Position numbers and translations under genes: made by a program. Shown here one piece after another: positions 8,577 to 16,652 of a stretch of 64,000 nt of DNA. The notes below the pieces were generated by a model. It had not been told where the DNA came from. It did no database searches and saw nothing but the letters and a program-made list of their open reading frames with translations. Numbering within the stretch: the stretch's first letter is position 1; the number at the start of each line of letters is the position of its first letter. Source of the DNA: an uncultured Acetatifactor sp. (GTDB lineage: Bacteria; Bacillota; Clostridia; Lachnospirales; Lachnospiraceae); the NCBI GenBank assembly GCA_910586835.1, contig CAJUJU010000007.1, positions 1-64,000 of the forward strand. Direction: 5' to 3'.

Positions 8577-10871
8577 CTACATGGTGTTCACCGGATCAAA
8601 GTCAAACTGAACCGTCTCCGTTCTCAGCTGCCTCTCTCCCATCTTCTCCTCCAGCAGATCCTTCACTTCTACCAGTTTATCATATTTTGCGCATTTGACA
8701 TAGAAAACAAATCTGAAAATATCATTAATTCTTCCGATGGCAGCAGGGGCAGGGCCAATCAGTCGAAGCATTTCCGTCTCCTCCTGCGGGGCCGCGGAAG
8801 CTCCGGGAGACGCCGCTCCCACATCCCCTCTGCCTCTCACCGCGTCCGCCAGCCACTTGGCCAGCCCGGCTCCCCGCCCCTCGTCCGCGGAAAAGACCTG
8901 CACCGCCAGCATATGGGCCGCCGGAGGATACCCCCCCAGTTCCCTGTAGATGATCTCCTCCGCGTAAAAACCCTCATAATTCTGATCTGCGGCAAACACC
9001 ACCGCATAATGCTCCGGCTGGTAGGTCTGGATCACCGCCTCCCCCGGAATATTTCCCCGCCCGGCTCTTCCCACCGCCTGTGTCAAAAGCTGAAAGGTTC
9101 TCTCCCCCGCCCGGTAATCGTTTGCGCCAAGGGAGAGATCCGCAGCCAGAACCCCCACCAGCGTCACCCCCGGAAAGTCATGCCCCTTCACAATCATCTG
9201 TGTGCCGATGAGCACATCCGCCTCCCGGTTGGCAAAGGCCGCCAGAATCTTTTCATAGCTGTCCTTTTTCCTTGTGGTGTCCCCGTCCATCCGCAGCGTC
9301 CTGACCTGGGGAAACAGCTCCCTGAGCTTCTCCTCGATCTGCTGGGTTCCCGCCTTGAAGCCGCTGATATAGCGGGAGCCGCACCTGGGACAGGCTGCGG
9401 GCTTCGGCTCGCTGTAGCCGCAGTAATGACACATCAGCATCCCGTTTTTGTGCTCCGACAGAGAGACATCGCAGTGGGGGCATTTCATCACATGTCCGCA
9501 GGCCCTGCAGGAGACAAATCCCGCATAGCCCCTCCGGTTCAGAAACAGAATGCTCTGCTCCCCTTTCTCGAGCCTGTCTGCCAAAAGTTCCTGCAGCTTC
9601 CTGCTGAAGATGGAGCGGTTTCCCTCCCGCAGCTCCAGACGCAGATCCACGGTGTGCACCCGGGGCAGACTTCCCCCTGTCAGCCTTTCTTTCAGAGCAA
9701 AAAGCTTATAGACTCCCGTCTCCGCGCGATAGTAGGACTCCAGGGACGGCGTGGCCGAGCCCAGAATCAGGCTGGCCCCGGAAAGTCTTGCCACCTCCTC
9801 CGCCGTCTCCCTGGCATGGTACTTCGGGGAGGACTCACTCTTATAGCTGTTTTCGTGCTCCTCATCCATGATGATGACCCCAAGTCTGGGAAAGGGGGTA
9901 AACAGGGCGGACCGGGGGCCGATGATCACATCAATCTCTCCGTTTCTGGCCCGCTCGCACTGATCGTACTTCTCCCCCGGAGACAGGGAGGAATTCATCA
10001 CGCTGACCCGGTCCCCGAACCTTCTGAAAAAGCGCGACAGCGTCTGATAGGTCAGGGCGATCTCCGGTATCAGCATGACAGCCTGCCTGCCCCGGGCCAC
10101 GATCTCCTCTATGATCCGCATATAGACTTCCGTCTTTCCGCTCCCTGTGATGCCGTGGAGCAGATAAGTATCCGGCATTCCCCGGTCAAAATCCTCCAGA
10201 ACCTCACTCACAATATGCCGCTGGGCTTCACTCAGCGCCGGACGGTCACAGATCTCCGGCTCGCCCTCCCGTGCCTTCAGTTTCACCGGATTGCGCAGAC
10301 TTTCGGTGCTCACTACCCGGAGAACGCCGGCTCTTTCCAGACTCCTTATGGTCTGGGCGGACACTCCCAGCTTTCCGGTCACCCATTCGCAGGGAATGCT
10401 CTCCTGTTCCGCCAGCTCCCGCAGCAACCTCTCCTTTGCCACCTGCTTTTTCCGGATGCTCTCGCCCAGCAGGGAAAGGATCTCCTCCCTCCCCAGCAGG
10501 CGCTGCAGGGTGCGGTGCTCCAGCCTCTTCACGGACTGTTTTGCAGGCAGCACCGTCTTCAACGCCTGGATCATAGTAGAACCATAGTTTCTGCGGATCC
10601 ATCCGGCAAGCAGAATCATCCTGTCCTCCACGTCCACGCCGCCCTGCACAATATCCTGTACTTCCTTGATCTTCCCGGGGTCAAACCTGCATTTGTCCCC
10701 CAACCCGATCACATACCCCTTTAACGGCCTGTTGCCGTTCCCGAAGGGTACCATAACGCACATGCCCGCAGCCACCGCCTCCCGCAGCCGCTCCGGCACA
10801 CGATACTGAAAGGGCCTATCCAGTTTTTCATGAGAAATATCTACAATGATATCCGCATAAAGCTCCGCCAC
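8577..10871 (-). CDS. priA: Primosomal replication restart helicase PriA
   Basis: 764 aa superfamily 2 helicase that reloads the replisome at stalled forks. It has an N-terminal 3'-DNA-binding domain, Walker A GITGSGKTEVY, Walker B MDEEHENSYK, a paired zinc region with eight cysteines (from CRACGHVMKCPHC to CPRCGSRY), and helicase motifs GTQMIVKGHDFP and QAVGRAGR. The GTG start at 10871 has GAGGAG 7 bases upstream and lies 11 bases after the murE stop. Confidence 0.96.
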   Translation of the reverse strand: MAELYADIIVDISHEKLDRPFQYRVPERLREAVAAGMCVMVPFGNGNRPLKGYVIGLGDKCRFDPGKIKEVQDIVQGGVDVEDRMILLAGWIRRNYGSTMIQALKTVLPAKQSVKRLEHRTLQRLLGREEILSLLGESIRKKQVAKERLLRELAEQESIPCEWVTGKLGVSAQTIRSLERAGVLRVVSTESLRNPVKLKAREGEPEICDRPALSEAQRHIVSEVLEDFDRGMPDTYLLHGITGSGKTEVYMRIIEEIVARGRQAVMLIPEIALTYQTLSRFFRRFGDRVSVMNSSLSPGEKYDQCERARNGEIDVIIGPRSALFTPFPRLGVIIMDEEHENSYKSESSPKYHARETAEEVARLSGASLILGSATPSLESYYRAETGVYKLFALKERLTGGSLPRVHTVDLRLELREGNRSIFSRKLQELLADRLEKGEQSILFLNRRGYAGFVSCRACGHVMKCPHCDVSLSEHKNGMLMCHYCGYSEPKPAACPRCGSRYISGFKAGTQQIEEKLRELFPQVRTLRMDGDTTRKKDSYEKILAAFANREADVLIGTQMIVKGHDFPGVTLVGVLAADLSLGANDYRAGERTFQLLTQAVGRAGRGNIPGEAVIQTYQPEHYAVVFAADQNYEGFYAEEIIYRELGGYPPAAHMLAVQVFSADEGRGAGLAKWLADAVRGRGDVGAASPGASAAPQEETEMLRLIGPAPAAIGRINDIFRFVFYVKCAKYDKLVEVKDLLEEKMGERQLRTETVQFDFDPVNTM

Positions 10872-10882
10872 GTTTTTTCTCC

Positions 10883-12361
10883 TCAGATATGCTGCAGTCC
10901 CCCGTCCAGCAGTCCGCGGATGATCTCTCTCTCATCCATGGGGTACTTTTTCCCTTTGATCTCCTGATAGTCCTCATGTCCCTTGCCCGCCAGCACGATG
11001 ATATCGCCCTCCCTGGCATGAGAAATCACATAGGCCACGGCCTCTCTTCTGTCACAGATTTCAACATAAGCGCCGCCCGTCCTGTCAATTCCCGTCCTGA
11101 TATCCCGGATAATATCCTCCGGCTCCTCAAAACGCGGATTATCGGAAGTAATCACAGTCAGATCCGCCAGCTTCCCGCTGACCTCCCCCATCTCAAATCT
11201 GCGTTGTCTGGCGCGGTTTCCCCCGCAGCCGAACAGACATACCAGACGGCCGGGCCGATATTCCCGCAGCGTCCCCAGCAGACTCTCCAGCGCCATGGCA
11301 TTGTGGGCATAATCAATCAGAAGCGTAAATTTCGGTGAGATCTCCACCTTCTCAATCCGCCCCTTCACCTTCGCCTCCGCAAGCGCCCTGCGGATGGCTT
11401 CCTTCTCCACTCCAAAATGACGGCACACGGCCACGGCGCAGAGAGCGTTGTAGACGCTGAATCTCCCGGGAGTGGGAACTTCCGCCTCCATCTCCAAAAG
11501 CCCCGCCACACGGAACGCAACACCCAGTCGGCCCGGCCCCTGCACCAGCTGCAGATTTTCCGCCCGCAGCAGGTTGGACACCCCCATGCCATAGGTCTCC
11601 ACCTCACAGGTATGTCCCTCCAGCACCTTCTCCGTGTGGGCGTCGTCTCCGTTCACGATTCCGATCCTGCACTGCCTGAACAGAAGACTTTTGCAGGCCA
11701 GATAATCCTCAAAGCTTGCATGCTCGTTTGCGCCGATGTGATCCGGCTCCAGATTGGTAAAAATCCCATAGTCAAATACAAACCCCTGGGTTCTGTAAAG
11801 CATCAGCGCCTGGGAGGAAACCTCCATGACCACGGCCTTCAGCCCGACTGCAGCCATCCTGGCAAAGCTCTCCTGCAGCACATAGGACTCCGGCGTGGTG
11901 TTGACCGCCGGATGAACCTCGTCCCCGATGATGGTCTCAATGGTTCCCACCAGGCCGCACCGAATTCCCGCGTGCTCAAGAATGGATCGCACCAGGTAGG
12001 AAGTGGTGGTCTTTCCCTTTGTTCCGGTGATACCTATGACGGTCAGCTTCTTCGCCGGATGCCCGAACCAGGCCGCCGAGAGAAAGGCCAGCGCATACCG
12101 CGTATTTTCCACCCGTATCACCGTGACCTCCCGCTCTTCGAAAAGCCCGGTCACATCCCTGGAAACCACCACCGCAGCCGCACCCTGTTCCGCCGCCCCC
12201 GCGGCAAAGTCATGCCCGTCGAAGTTGGCCCCCGCCATACACACAAAGAGACAGCCCGGCGTCACCTTCCGGGAGTCATAGCAGACCCCTGTTATCTCCG
12301 TATCCACGCTGCCCCGCTCACATCTATATTCCAGCTTTTCCAGCAAATCAATCAGTTTCAT
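10883..12361 (-). CDS. murE: UDP-MurNAc-tripeptide synthetase MurE (meso-DAP type likely)
   Basis: Mur ligase that adds the third residue of the peptidoglycan stem. It shows the N-terminal UDP-binding domain, ATP loop GITGTKGKTTTSY, and the C-terminal ligase domain with DNPRFEEP. The DNPR motif marks meso-diaminopimelate specificity in this family, whereas lysine enzymes differ here. 492 aa. RBS AAGGAG before the ATG at 12361. Likely first gene of the run down to rlmN. Confidence 0.94.
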   Translation of the reverse strand: MKLIDLLEKLEYRCERGSVDTEITGVCYDSRKVTPGCLFVCMAGANFDGHDFAAGAAEQGAAAVVVSRDVTGLFEEREVTVIRVENTRYALAFLSAAWFGHPAKKLTVIGITGTKGKTTTSYLVRSILEHAGIRCGLVGTIETIIGDEVHPAVNTTPESYVLQESFARMAAVGLKAVVMEVSSQALMLYRTQGFVFDYGIFTNLEPDHIGANEHASFEDYLACKSLLFRQCRIGIVNGDDAHTEKVLEGHTCEVETYGMGVSNLLRAENLQLVQGPGRLGVAFRVAGLLEMEAEVPTPGRFSVYNALCAVAVCRHFGVEKEAIRRALAEAKVKGRIEKVEISPKFTLLIDYAHNAMALESLLGTLREYRPGRLVCLFGCGGNRARQRRFEMGEVSGKLADLTVITSDNPRFEEPEDIIRDIRTGIDRTGGAYVEICDRREAVAYVISHAREGDIIVLAGKGHEDYQEIKGKKYPMDEREIIRGLLDGGLQHI

Positions 12362-12444
12362 AACCGCTCTCCTTCCTTAAGCCTGAAGCAACACATTTTA
12401 TTTTACTCTATTTCCCTCTTTTCTACCACTCTTTTTTTGCACGG

Positions 12445-12473
12445 CAAAAGAGTCCCGGCATACACCGGAACTC
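12445..12473 (-). terminator. Terminator-like hairpin in the secDF-murE gap
   Basis: On the minus strand a 9-bp stem with one G-U pair (GAGTTCCGG/CCGGGACTC) and a 6-base loop is followed by TTTT. It could end secDF transcripts. It also lies downstream of the candidate murE promoter at 12525-12552, so it would be within the murE leader and could act as an attenuator. Confidence 0.6.
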
Positions 12474-12524
12474 CTTCGCCATTTTCTTATGAGGGGGGAG
12501 ATAGTGAGTTCATCAACTATCTGT

Positions 12525-12552
12525 ACTATACAATAAACAATAAATGTGTCTA
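12525..12552 (-). promoter_or_regulatory. Candidate murE promoter with direct repeats
   Basis: Minus strand: -35 TAGACA (12547-12552), 16-base spacer, -10 TATAGT (12525-12530). The -35 lies inside one of two TGTGTCTA copies (plus-strand 12545-12552 and 12556-12563) spaced 11 bases, about one helical turn. A 6-bp inverted repeat (GATAGT/ACTATC, 12500-12521) follows the expected start site. The long leader to murE is about 155 bases. Confidence 0.5.
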
Positions 12553-12618
12553 AAGTGTGTCTATTTTATAATGGTTCTCTAAAAAAGTATAAAAATGCAG
12601 GAAACAAATTATAAACAT

Positions 12619-14880
12619 TCATTTGTTTTTCGGCACAAACTTTGTCCGGAAGAGATACCACATGCTGCCTGCCAGACAGATGGAGGAATAGGTGCCGCAC
12701 ACGATACCCACCATGAGAGGCAGCGCAAAATCCCGGATACTGGTCACGCCGAAGAGATACAATACGGCAACCATGATAAAGGTGGTCAGAGAGGTAAAGA
12801 TACTTCTCGACATGGTCTGGGTGATACTCTTATCCACCGTCTCCTCCAACGACTCCCTGGAAGACTGCACCGCCATGTTTTCGCGGATACGGTCAAAGAT
12901 CACGATGGTGGCATTGATGGAGTATCCCACAATGGTCAGCATACATGCCACAAAGGTGTTGCTCACGGACACCCGGGCCGCCGCATAGAAGGCAAGCACA
13001 ATCAGCACATCGTGCAGCAGGGCAATGATACTGCTGATGCCGAAGCGCAGATCCTTAAACCGAATTCTGATATAGATCAGCATACCCACAATGGCCACCG
13101 CCACCGCAAGGATAGTGTCGGACTTCATCTCACTGCTGATGGTGGAACTGATGGTCTCCGAGGTAATCAGTTTCTCGTCAATGCCGAAGCGGCTCATGAA
13201 CATCTCGTTCAATGCCTCTCTCTGTTCCACGTTCAGAGTGCCCGACTTGAAGATCACCTCGCTGGAATCCTGCACCGTCTGAATCTGCACGGCTCCTCCC
13301 GTGATCTCCTCTATATAGGGAACCACCTCCGCGTTCACCTTCTCAAGCGTCATGATCTCCTGGAAGGTTACCGTGGTCTGGGTGCCACCCTTAAATTCCA
13401 GGCTGTAGTTCAAAACGTCTCCGGTGGACGCTTTGTTGACGCCCATCATGACAAAGCCGGCTGCGACGAGAGCCAGGGAAATTCCGAAAAAGAGCCCCTT
13501 TCTGGAGATCACCTTCAGCGTCTTGTGCTCCCTGCCGATGCCATACAGCTTCTCGTTCTTAAGCCCGATTGCATAAAAGGCATACAGAATATATCTGGTC
13601 ACCACAAGGGAGGTAAACATGGAGAGCACAATACCCAGCGCCAAAGTCTGCGCAAAGCCCTTCACGGAGCCGGGCCCCAAAAAGAGCAGCACCACTGCGG
13701 CAATGAGGGTGGTGATGTTTCCGTCCACAATGGCGGACAGCGCCTTGTCAAAACCGATCTTGACAGCGTTGCGCACGGTCTTGCCCGTGGCAAGCTCCTC
13801 CCGGATACGGGCAAAAATAATCACGTTTGCGTCCACCGCCATACCGATGGAGAGAATGATACCTGCGATTCCGGACAAAGTCAGCGTCATGTCAAAGCCG
13901 TTCAGCAAAAGAACCACCAGCGCCGTATACGACAACAGTGCAATGGCGGAGGCAACGCCGGGAATCAGATATACAATACACATGAACACCATTACAATCA
14001 ACAGTCCGATGGCCGCTGCCTTCAGGCTTGTCTCAATGGCGTCCACACCCAGCTGTGCGCCCACCACTTTGGAGTGCAGCTCCTCCAGCTCCAGCTTCAG
14101 TCCGCCGATCCGGATGGTGGAGGCCAGCTTCTCCGCCTCCTCAAAGGATCCCTGGTTGGAAATCTGAGCCTTGCCGTCCGTCAGAATCGCCTGCACCGCA
14201 GGCGCGCTCACAATGCCGCCGTCATAGTAGATACCCAGCGTTTCTCCCTTGTTAAAAGCATTTCTCGTGGCCTCGGCAAACTTCTCCGTTCCCTCCTCGG
14301 TCATGGTCAGATCCACGATATACTCCACATTGCCCATCTGCTGATCCCGGATGGAGGCCGCCCTAGCGTCCGCCACATCGGTTCCCTGTACCAGAATGGA
14401 ACCGTCCTGCAGCAGCTCCTCGATGGTCTTGTTCATCACATAGCCATAGCCCATGGAACCATCCGGATTCTGTACATACTGCAGTGTGTAGTTTTCGTTT
14501 CCCTGAGGATCCGTCTCTGCCACAAAGTAGAGCGCTCCCGGCCTTCCCAGCTCCTGCAGGATGGCGTTGGCATCGCTGACGCCGGGAATCTCGATATTAA
14601 TCCGGTCCGTGCCCTCCTGGTAAACAATGGCCTCGGTACTGTAGCCTTCCACACGCTTCTGGAGCTTGGCGATGGTGTCGCTCATGTCCGTGGCGTCCGG
14701 CGTCTCGTCCCCCACCACCTGATAGGTGATGCTTACGCCGCCCGCCAGGTCAAGCCCCAGGCTGATATCCGAGGCGCTTCCCGTCCCTTCCGCATCAATA
14801 CCGAAAAAGTCCACATAAGTGACCCCGATCAGAAGCAGAAGGATGCAAAGCAGTATCACAATTGCCTTGTTTTTCTTCAT
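12619..14880 (-). CDS. secDF: SecDF fused protein-export membrane protein
   Basis: 753 aa fusion of SecD and SecF, the proton-driven components that help pull exported proteins through SecYEG. The SecD half begins with a membrane helix (about 6-26) and the GLDLAGGVSITY motif. A large outer domain and a six-helix block containing GIAGIILSIGMAVDANVIIFARIREE follow. The SecF half starts near GISLALVAAGFVMMGV and includes YSINATIVIFDRIREN. It lies 30 bases after scfB and probably shares the scfA promoter. In many clostridia sec auxiliary genes adjoin the SCIFF genes. Confidence 0.95.
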   Translation of the reverse strand: MKKNKAIVILLCILLLLIGVTYVDFFGIDAEGTGSASDISLGLDLAGGVSITYQVVGDETPDATDMSDTIAKLQKRVEGYSTEAIVYQEGTDRINIEIPGVSDANAILQELGRPGALYFVAETDPQGNENYTLQYVQNPDGSMGYGYVMNKTIEELLQDGSILVQGTDVADARAASIRDQQMGNVEYIVDLTMTEEGTEKFAEATRNAFNKGETLGIYYDGGIVSAPAVQAILTDGKAQISNQGSFEEAEKLASTIRIGGLKLELEELHSKVVGAQLGVDAIETSLKAAAIGLLIVMVFMCIVYLIPGVASAIALLSYTALVVLLLNGFDMTLTLSGIAGIILSIGMAVDANVIIFARIREELATGKTVRNAVKIGFDKALSAIVDGNITTLIAAVVLLFLGPGSVKGFAQTLALGIVLSMFTSLVVTRYILYAFYAIGLKNEKLYGIGREHKTLKVISRKGLFFGISLALVAAGFVMMGVNKASTGDVLNYSLEFKGGTQTTVTFQEIMTLEKVNAEVVPYIEEITGGAVQIQTVQDSSEVIFKSGTLNVEQREALNEMFMSRFGIDEKLITSETISSTISSEMKSDTILAVAVAIVGMLIYIRIRFKDLRFGISSIIALLHDVLIVLAFYAAARVSVSNTFVACMLTIVGYSINATIVIFDRIRENMAVQSSRESLEETVDKSITQTMSRSIFTSLTTFIMVAVLYLFGVTSIRDFALPLMVGIVCGTYSSICLAGSMWYLFRTKFVPKNK

Positions 14881-14910
14881 TGTTCTTTCGTCCTTTCTCT
14901 CTGTCCTGAT

Positions 14911-16323
14911 TTATTGTTCCGCCGCTTCTTTGGCGTCGTTGTCCTCAAATTCCGCCACCTTCAGCATGACGGCGCATTCCACCCGCTTTCTTTGAAGCTC
15001 ACAGCCCACGTCATAGGCATCGTTGATGTTTCCGTGGAAATTGTAGGAGTTTGCCGCACAGCCTCCGCTGCAATAAAACTTCGCAAAGCACCTTCTGCAC
15101 TTGTCCTTGGCGTAGACATTGCAGCACTTGAATTCGTCCCGGATCTCCTCCCTGGTGATCCCCTCCTCCACATTGCCCATCAGAAACTTCTCGTTTCCCA
15201 CGAACTGATGGCAGGGATACAGATCTCCCCAGGGTGTCACCGCCAGATATTCCGTTCCGGAACCGCAGCCGGACAGCCTCTTTGCCACACAGGGACCGCC
15301 CTCCAGATCTATCATAAAATGAAAGAAGTTAAAACCGCTTCCCTCTCTCCGCCTCTTTATCATCTCCAGGGCAAGCTTGTCATACTCTTCCTTCAGCTTC
15401 GGAAGATCCGACTCCCGGATGGCCCAGGCATCCGAGGGCTGCGCCACCACCGGCTCCACGGAGATCTGCCGGAAGCCAAGATCCGCCAGATGCAGCACGT
15501 CCTCTGAAAAGTCCAGGTTGTTGCGGGTAAAGGTTCCCCGCACATAATATCCCGTCTGCCCGCGGCTTTCCGCCACCTTCAGAAACTTCGGCACAATGAG
15601 GTCATAGCTTCCCTGTCCTCCCCGGAAGGGACGCATCCTGTCGTGAACCTCCCGGCGTCCGTCGATGCTCAGCACGATATTTGCCATCTCCCTGTCCGCA
15701 AACTCCATGATCTCGTCGTTTAAGAGCACGCCGTTTGTGGTCAGTGTAAAACGGAATTTTTTGTTGTTGGGCTCCTCCAGGCTCCGGCCATACTCCACCA
15801 GCTCCTTCACCACCTGCCAGTTCATCAGCGGCTCCCCGCCGAAGAAATCCACCTCCAGGTTGATCCGGTTGCCGGAATTTGCCACCAGAAAATCCAGCGC
15901 CTTCTTTCCCACCTCCAGGCTCATAAGCGCCCTTCTGCCGTGGTACTCCCCTTCTCCCGCAAAGCAGTACTCGCAGGCCAGGTTGCAGTCGTGGGCAATA
16001 TGAAGGCACAGCGCCTTCACCACCGTCTGCCTCTTTTTGAAATCAAACACATAGCTCTCATAGAGATCCGGTGCAAAGAGCTGTCCCGAAGCCTCCAGCT
16101 CCAGAACCTCGTCCACCGCCTCCACAATCTCCTCCTCCGGGTACGGAAGCCCCGCAAGGTTGAGCACGGCCGCCCTTATGGTATCCCTGTCCTTGATCCC
16201 CTCGTTTACAAGAGGCTCCACCATGGGAATCATGGCATAGACGATATCGTCCACAACATGGACGGAACCGCTGTTCACATCCATCACTATATTATATCCA
16301 TTGCTCTTATACTGATGTATCAC
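14911..16323 (-). CDS. scfB: SCIFF peptide maturase, radical SAM/SPASM (ranthipeptide synthase)
   Basis: Makes thioether cross-links in the neighbouring six-cysteine peptide (family knowledge). The GTG start at 16323 has AGGA about 10 bases upstream and gives 470 aa beginning at the conserved HQYKSNGYNIV; the longer open frame to 16389 runs back through a hairpin. An N-terminal precursor-recognition region (1-95) precedes the radical SAM triad Cys113, Cys117 and Cys120 in CNLACEYC. The C-terminal SPASM domain is cysteine-rich (CGSGTEYLAV, YPCHQF, FKCCNVYAKDKCRRC, YCSGGC and the final VGCEL), binding auxiliary FeS clusters. It lies 83 bases downstream of scfA, with a stem-loop between. Confidence 0.96.
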   Translation of the reverse strand: MIHQYKSNGYNIVMDVNSGSVHVVDDIVYAMIPMVEPLVNEGIKDRDTIRAAVLNLAGLPYPEEEIVEAVDEVLELEASGQLFAPDLYESYVFDFKKRQTVVKALCLHIAHDCNLACEYCFAGEGEYHGRRALMSLEVGKKALDFLVANSGNRINLEVDFFGGEPLMNWQVVKELVEYGRSLEEPNNKKFRFTLTTNGVLLNDEIMEFADREMANIVLSIDGRREVHDRMRPFRGGQGSYDLIVPKFLKVAESRGQTGYYVRGTFTRNNLDFSEDVLHLADLGFRQISVEPVVAQPSDAWAIRESDLPKLKEEYDKLALEMIKRRREGSGFNFFHFMIDLEGGPCVAKRLSGCGSGTEYLAVTPWGDLYPCHQFVGNEKFLMGNVEEGITREEIRDEFKCCNVYAKDKCRRCFAKFYCSGGCAANSYNFHGNINDAYDVGCELQRKRVECAVMLKVAEFEDNDAKEAAEQ

Positions 16324-16350
16324 AAATAATTTCCTTTCCGGACACAGAAT

Positions 16351-16374
16351 AAGCAGCGAACAAAATCGCTGCTT
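16351..16374 (-). promoter_or_regulatory. Stem-loop between scfA and scfB
   Basis: A perfect 9-bp inverted repeat (AAGCAGCGA/TCGCTGCTT) with a 6-base loop lies in the 83-base gap. No T-run follows on the minus strand, so it looks like a processing or stability element, or a weak attenuator, rather than a full terminator. It would let the small peptide mRNA outnumber the maturase mRNA. Confidence 0.6.
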
Positions 16375-16406
16375 GCCCTGGTTAGTCAATTCTGGTGCAA
16401 TATAAA

Positions 16407-16550
16407 CTACTTGATCTTCTCACAGCTCTGGTTTCCCACCGTGCAGGAAGTCTTGCAGGCAGACTGGCAGGAAGTCTGGCACTCGCCGCAGCCGCCCTTC
16501 TTCACGGACTCCTTCAGGTTCCTGGTCGTCAAAGTCTTGATATGCTTCAT
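16407..16550 (-). CDS. scfA: SCIFF (six-cysteine) ranthipeptide precursor
   Basis: 47-codon gene. The leader begins MKHIKTLTTR. The core holds six cysteines at 21, 24, 28, 32, 36 and 43, interleaved with Thr and Ser (CGECQTSCQSACKTSC). This is the SCIFF family, near-universal in Clostridia, and the maturase links Cys sulfur to a Thr in studied cases. GGAGG lies 9 bases before the ATG at 16550. A strong promoter at 16599-16626 drives it. The mature product's function is not known from sequence. Confidence 0.96.
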   Translation of the reverse strand: MKHIKTLTTRNLKESVKKGGCGECQTSCQSACKTSCTVGNQSCEKIK

Positions 16551-16598
16551 CTGATATTGCCTCCTTCTTTTCATCTGATACACTGAAAATCATTTCCT

Positions 16599-16626
16599 AG
16601 TATACCATAAAATTATTTTTTGTAAA
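16599..16626 (-). promoter_or_regulatory. scfA promoter
   Basis: Minus strand: -35 TTTACA (16621-16626), 16-base spacer, -10 TATACT (16599-16604). The expected start is about 40 bases before the scfA ATG. The -35 overlaps the palindrome at 16618-16643. Confidence 0.8.
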
Positions 16627-16643
16627 ATACTTTTTTTACAAAA
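16618..16643. promoter_or_regulatory. Perfect 10-bp inverted repeat over the scfA -35 (operator candidate)
   Basis: Plus-strand half-sites TTTTGTAAAA (16618-16627) and TTTTACAAAA (16634-16643) are exact reverse complements with a 6-base spacer. The left half covers the -35. The placement fits a dimeric repressor site. An AT-only hairpin ending the upstream gene is a weaker alternative, as it has no GC stem. Confidence 0.55.
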
Positions 16644-16652
16644 TCAGCCATA

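Noticed and set aside
8136..10724. An 862-codon plus-strand frame opposite def and priA
   Set aside because: Antisense shadow of clear genes, with no ribosome-binding site and no recognisable domain.
12436..12498. A 19-codon frame (MAKEFRCMPG and so on) in the murE leader that spans the hairpin
   Set aside because: No Shine-Dalgarno ahead of its ATG; it is probably accidental reading through the terminator-like hairpin.
12595..15507. A 970-codon plus-strand open frame opposite secDF and scfB
   Set aside because: It is the complement of two well-supported genes, has no family pattern and is rich in His/Gln/Arg as expected of an antisense shadow.
16324..16389. N-terminal extension of scfB
   Set aside because: The extension reads through the inter-gene hairpin and is not part of the family; the GTG at 16323 has a Shine-Dalgarno.
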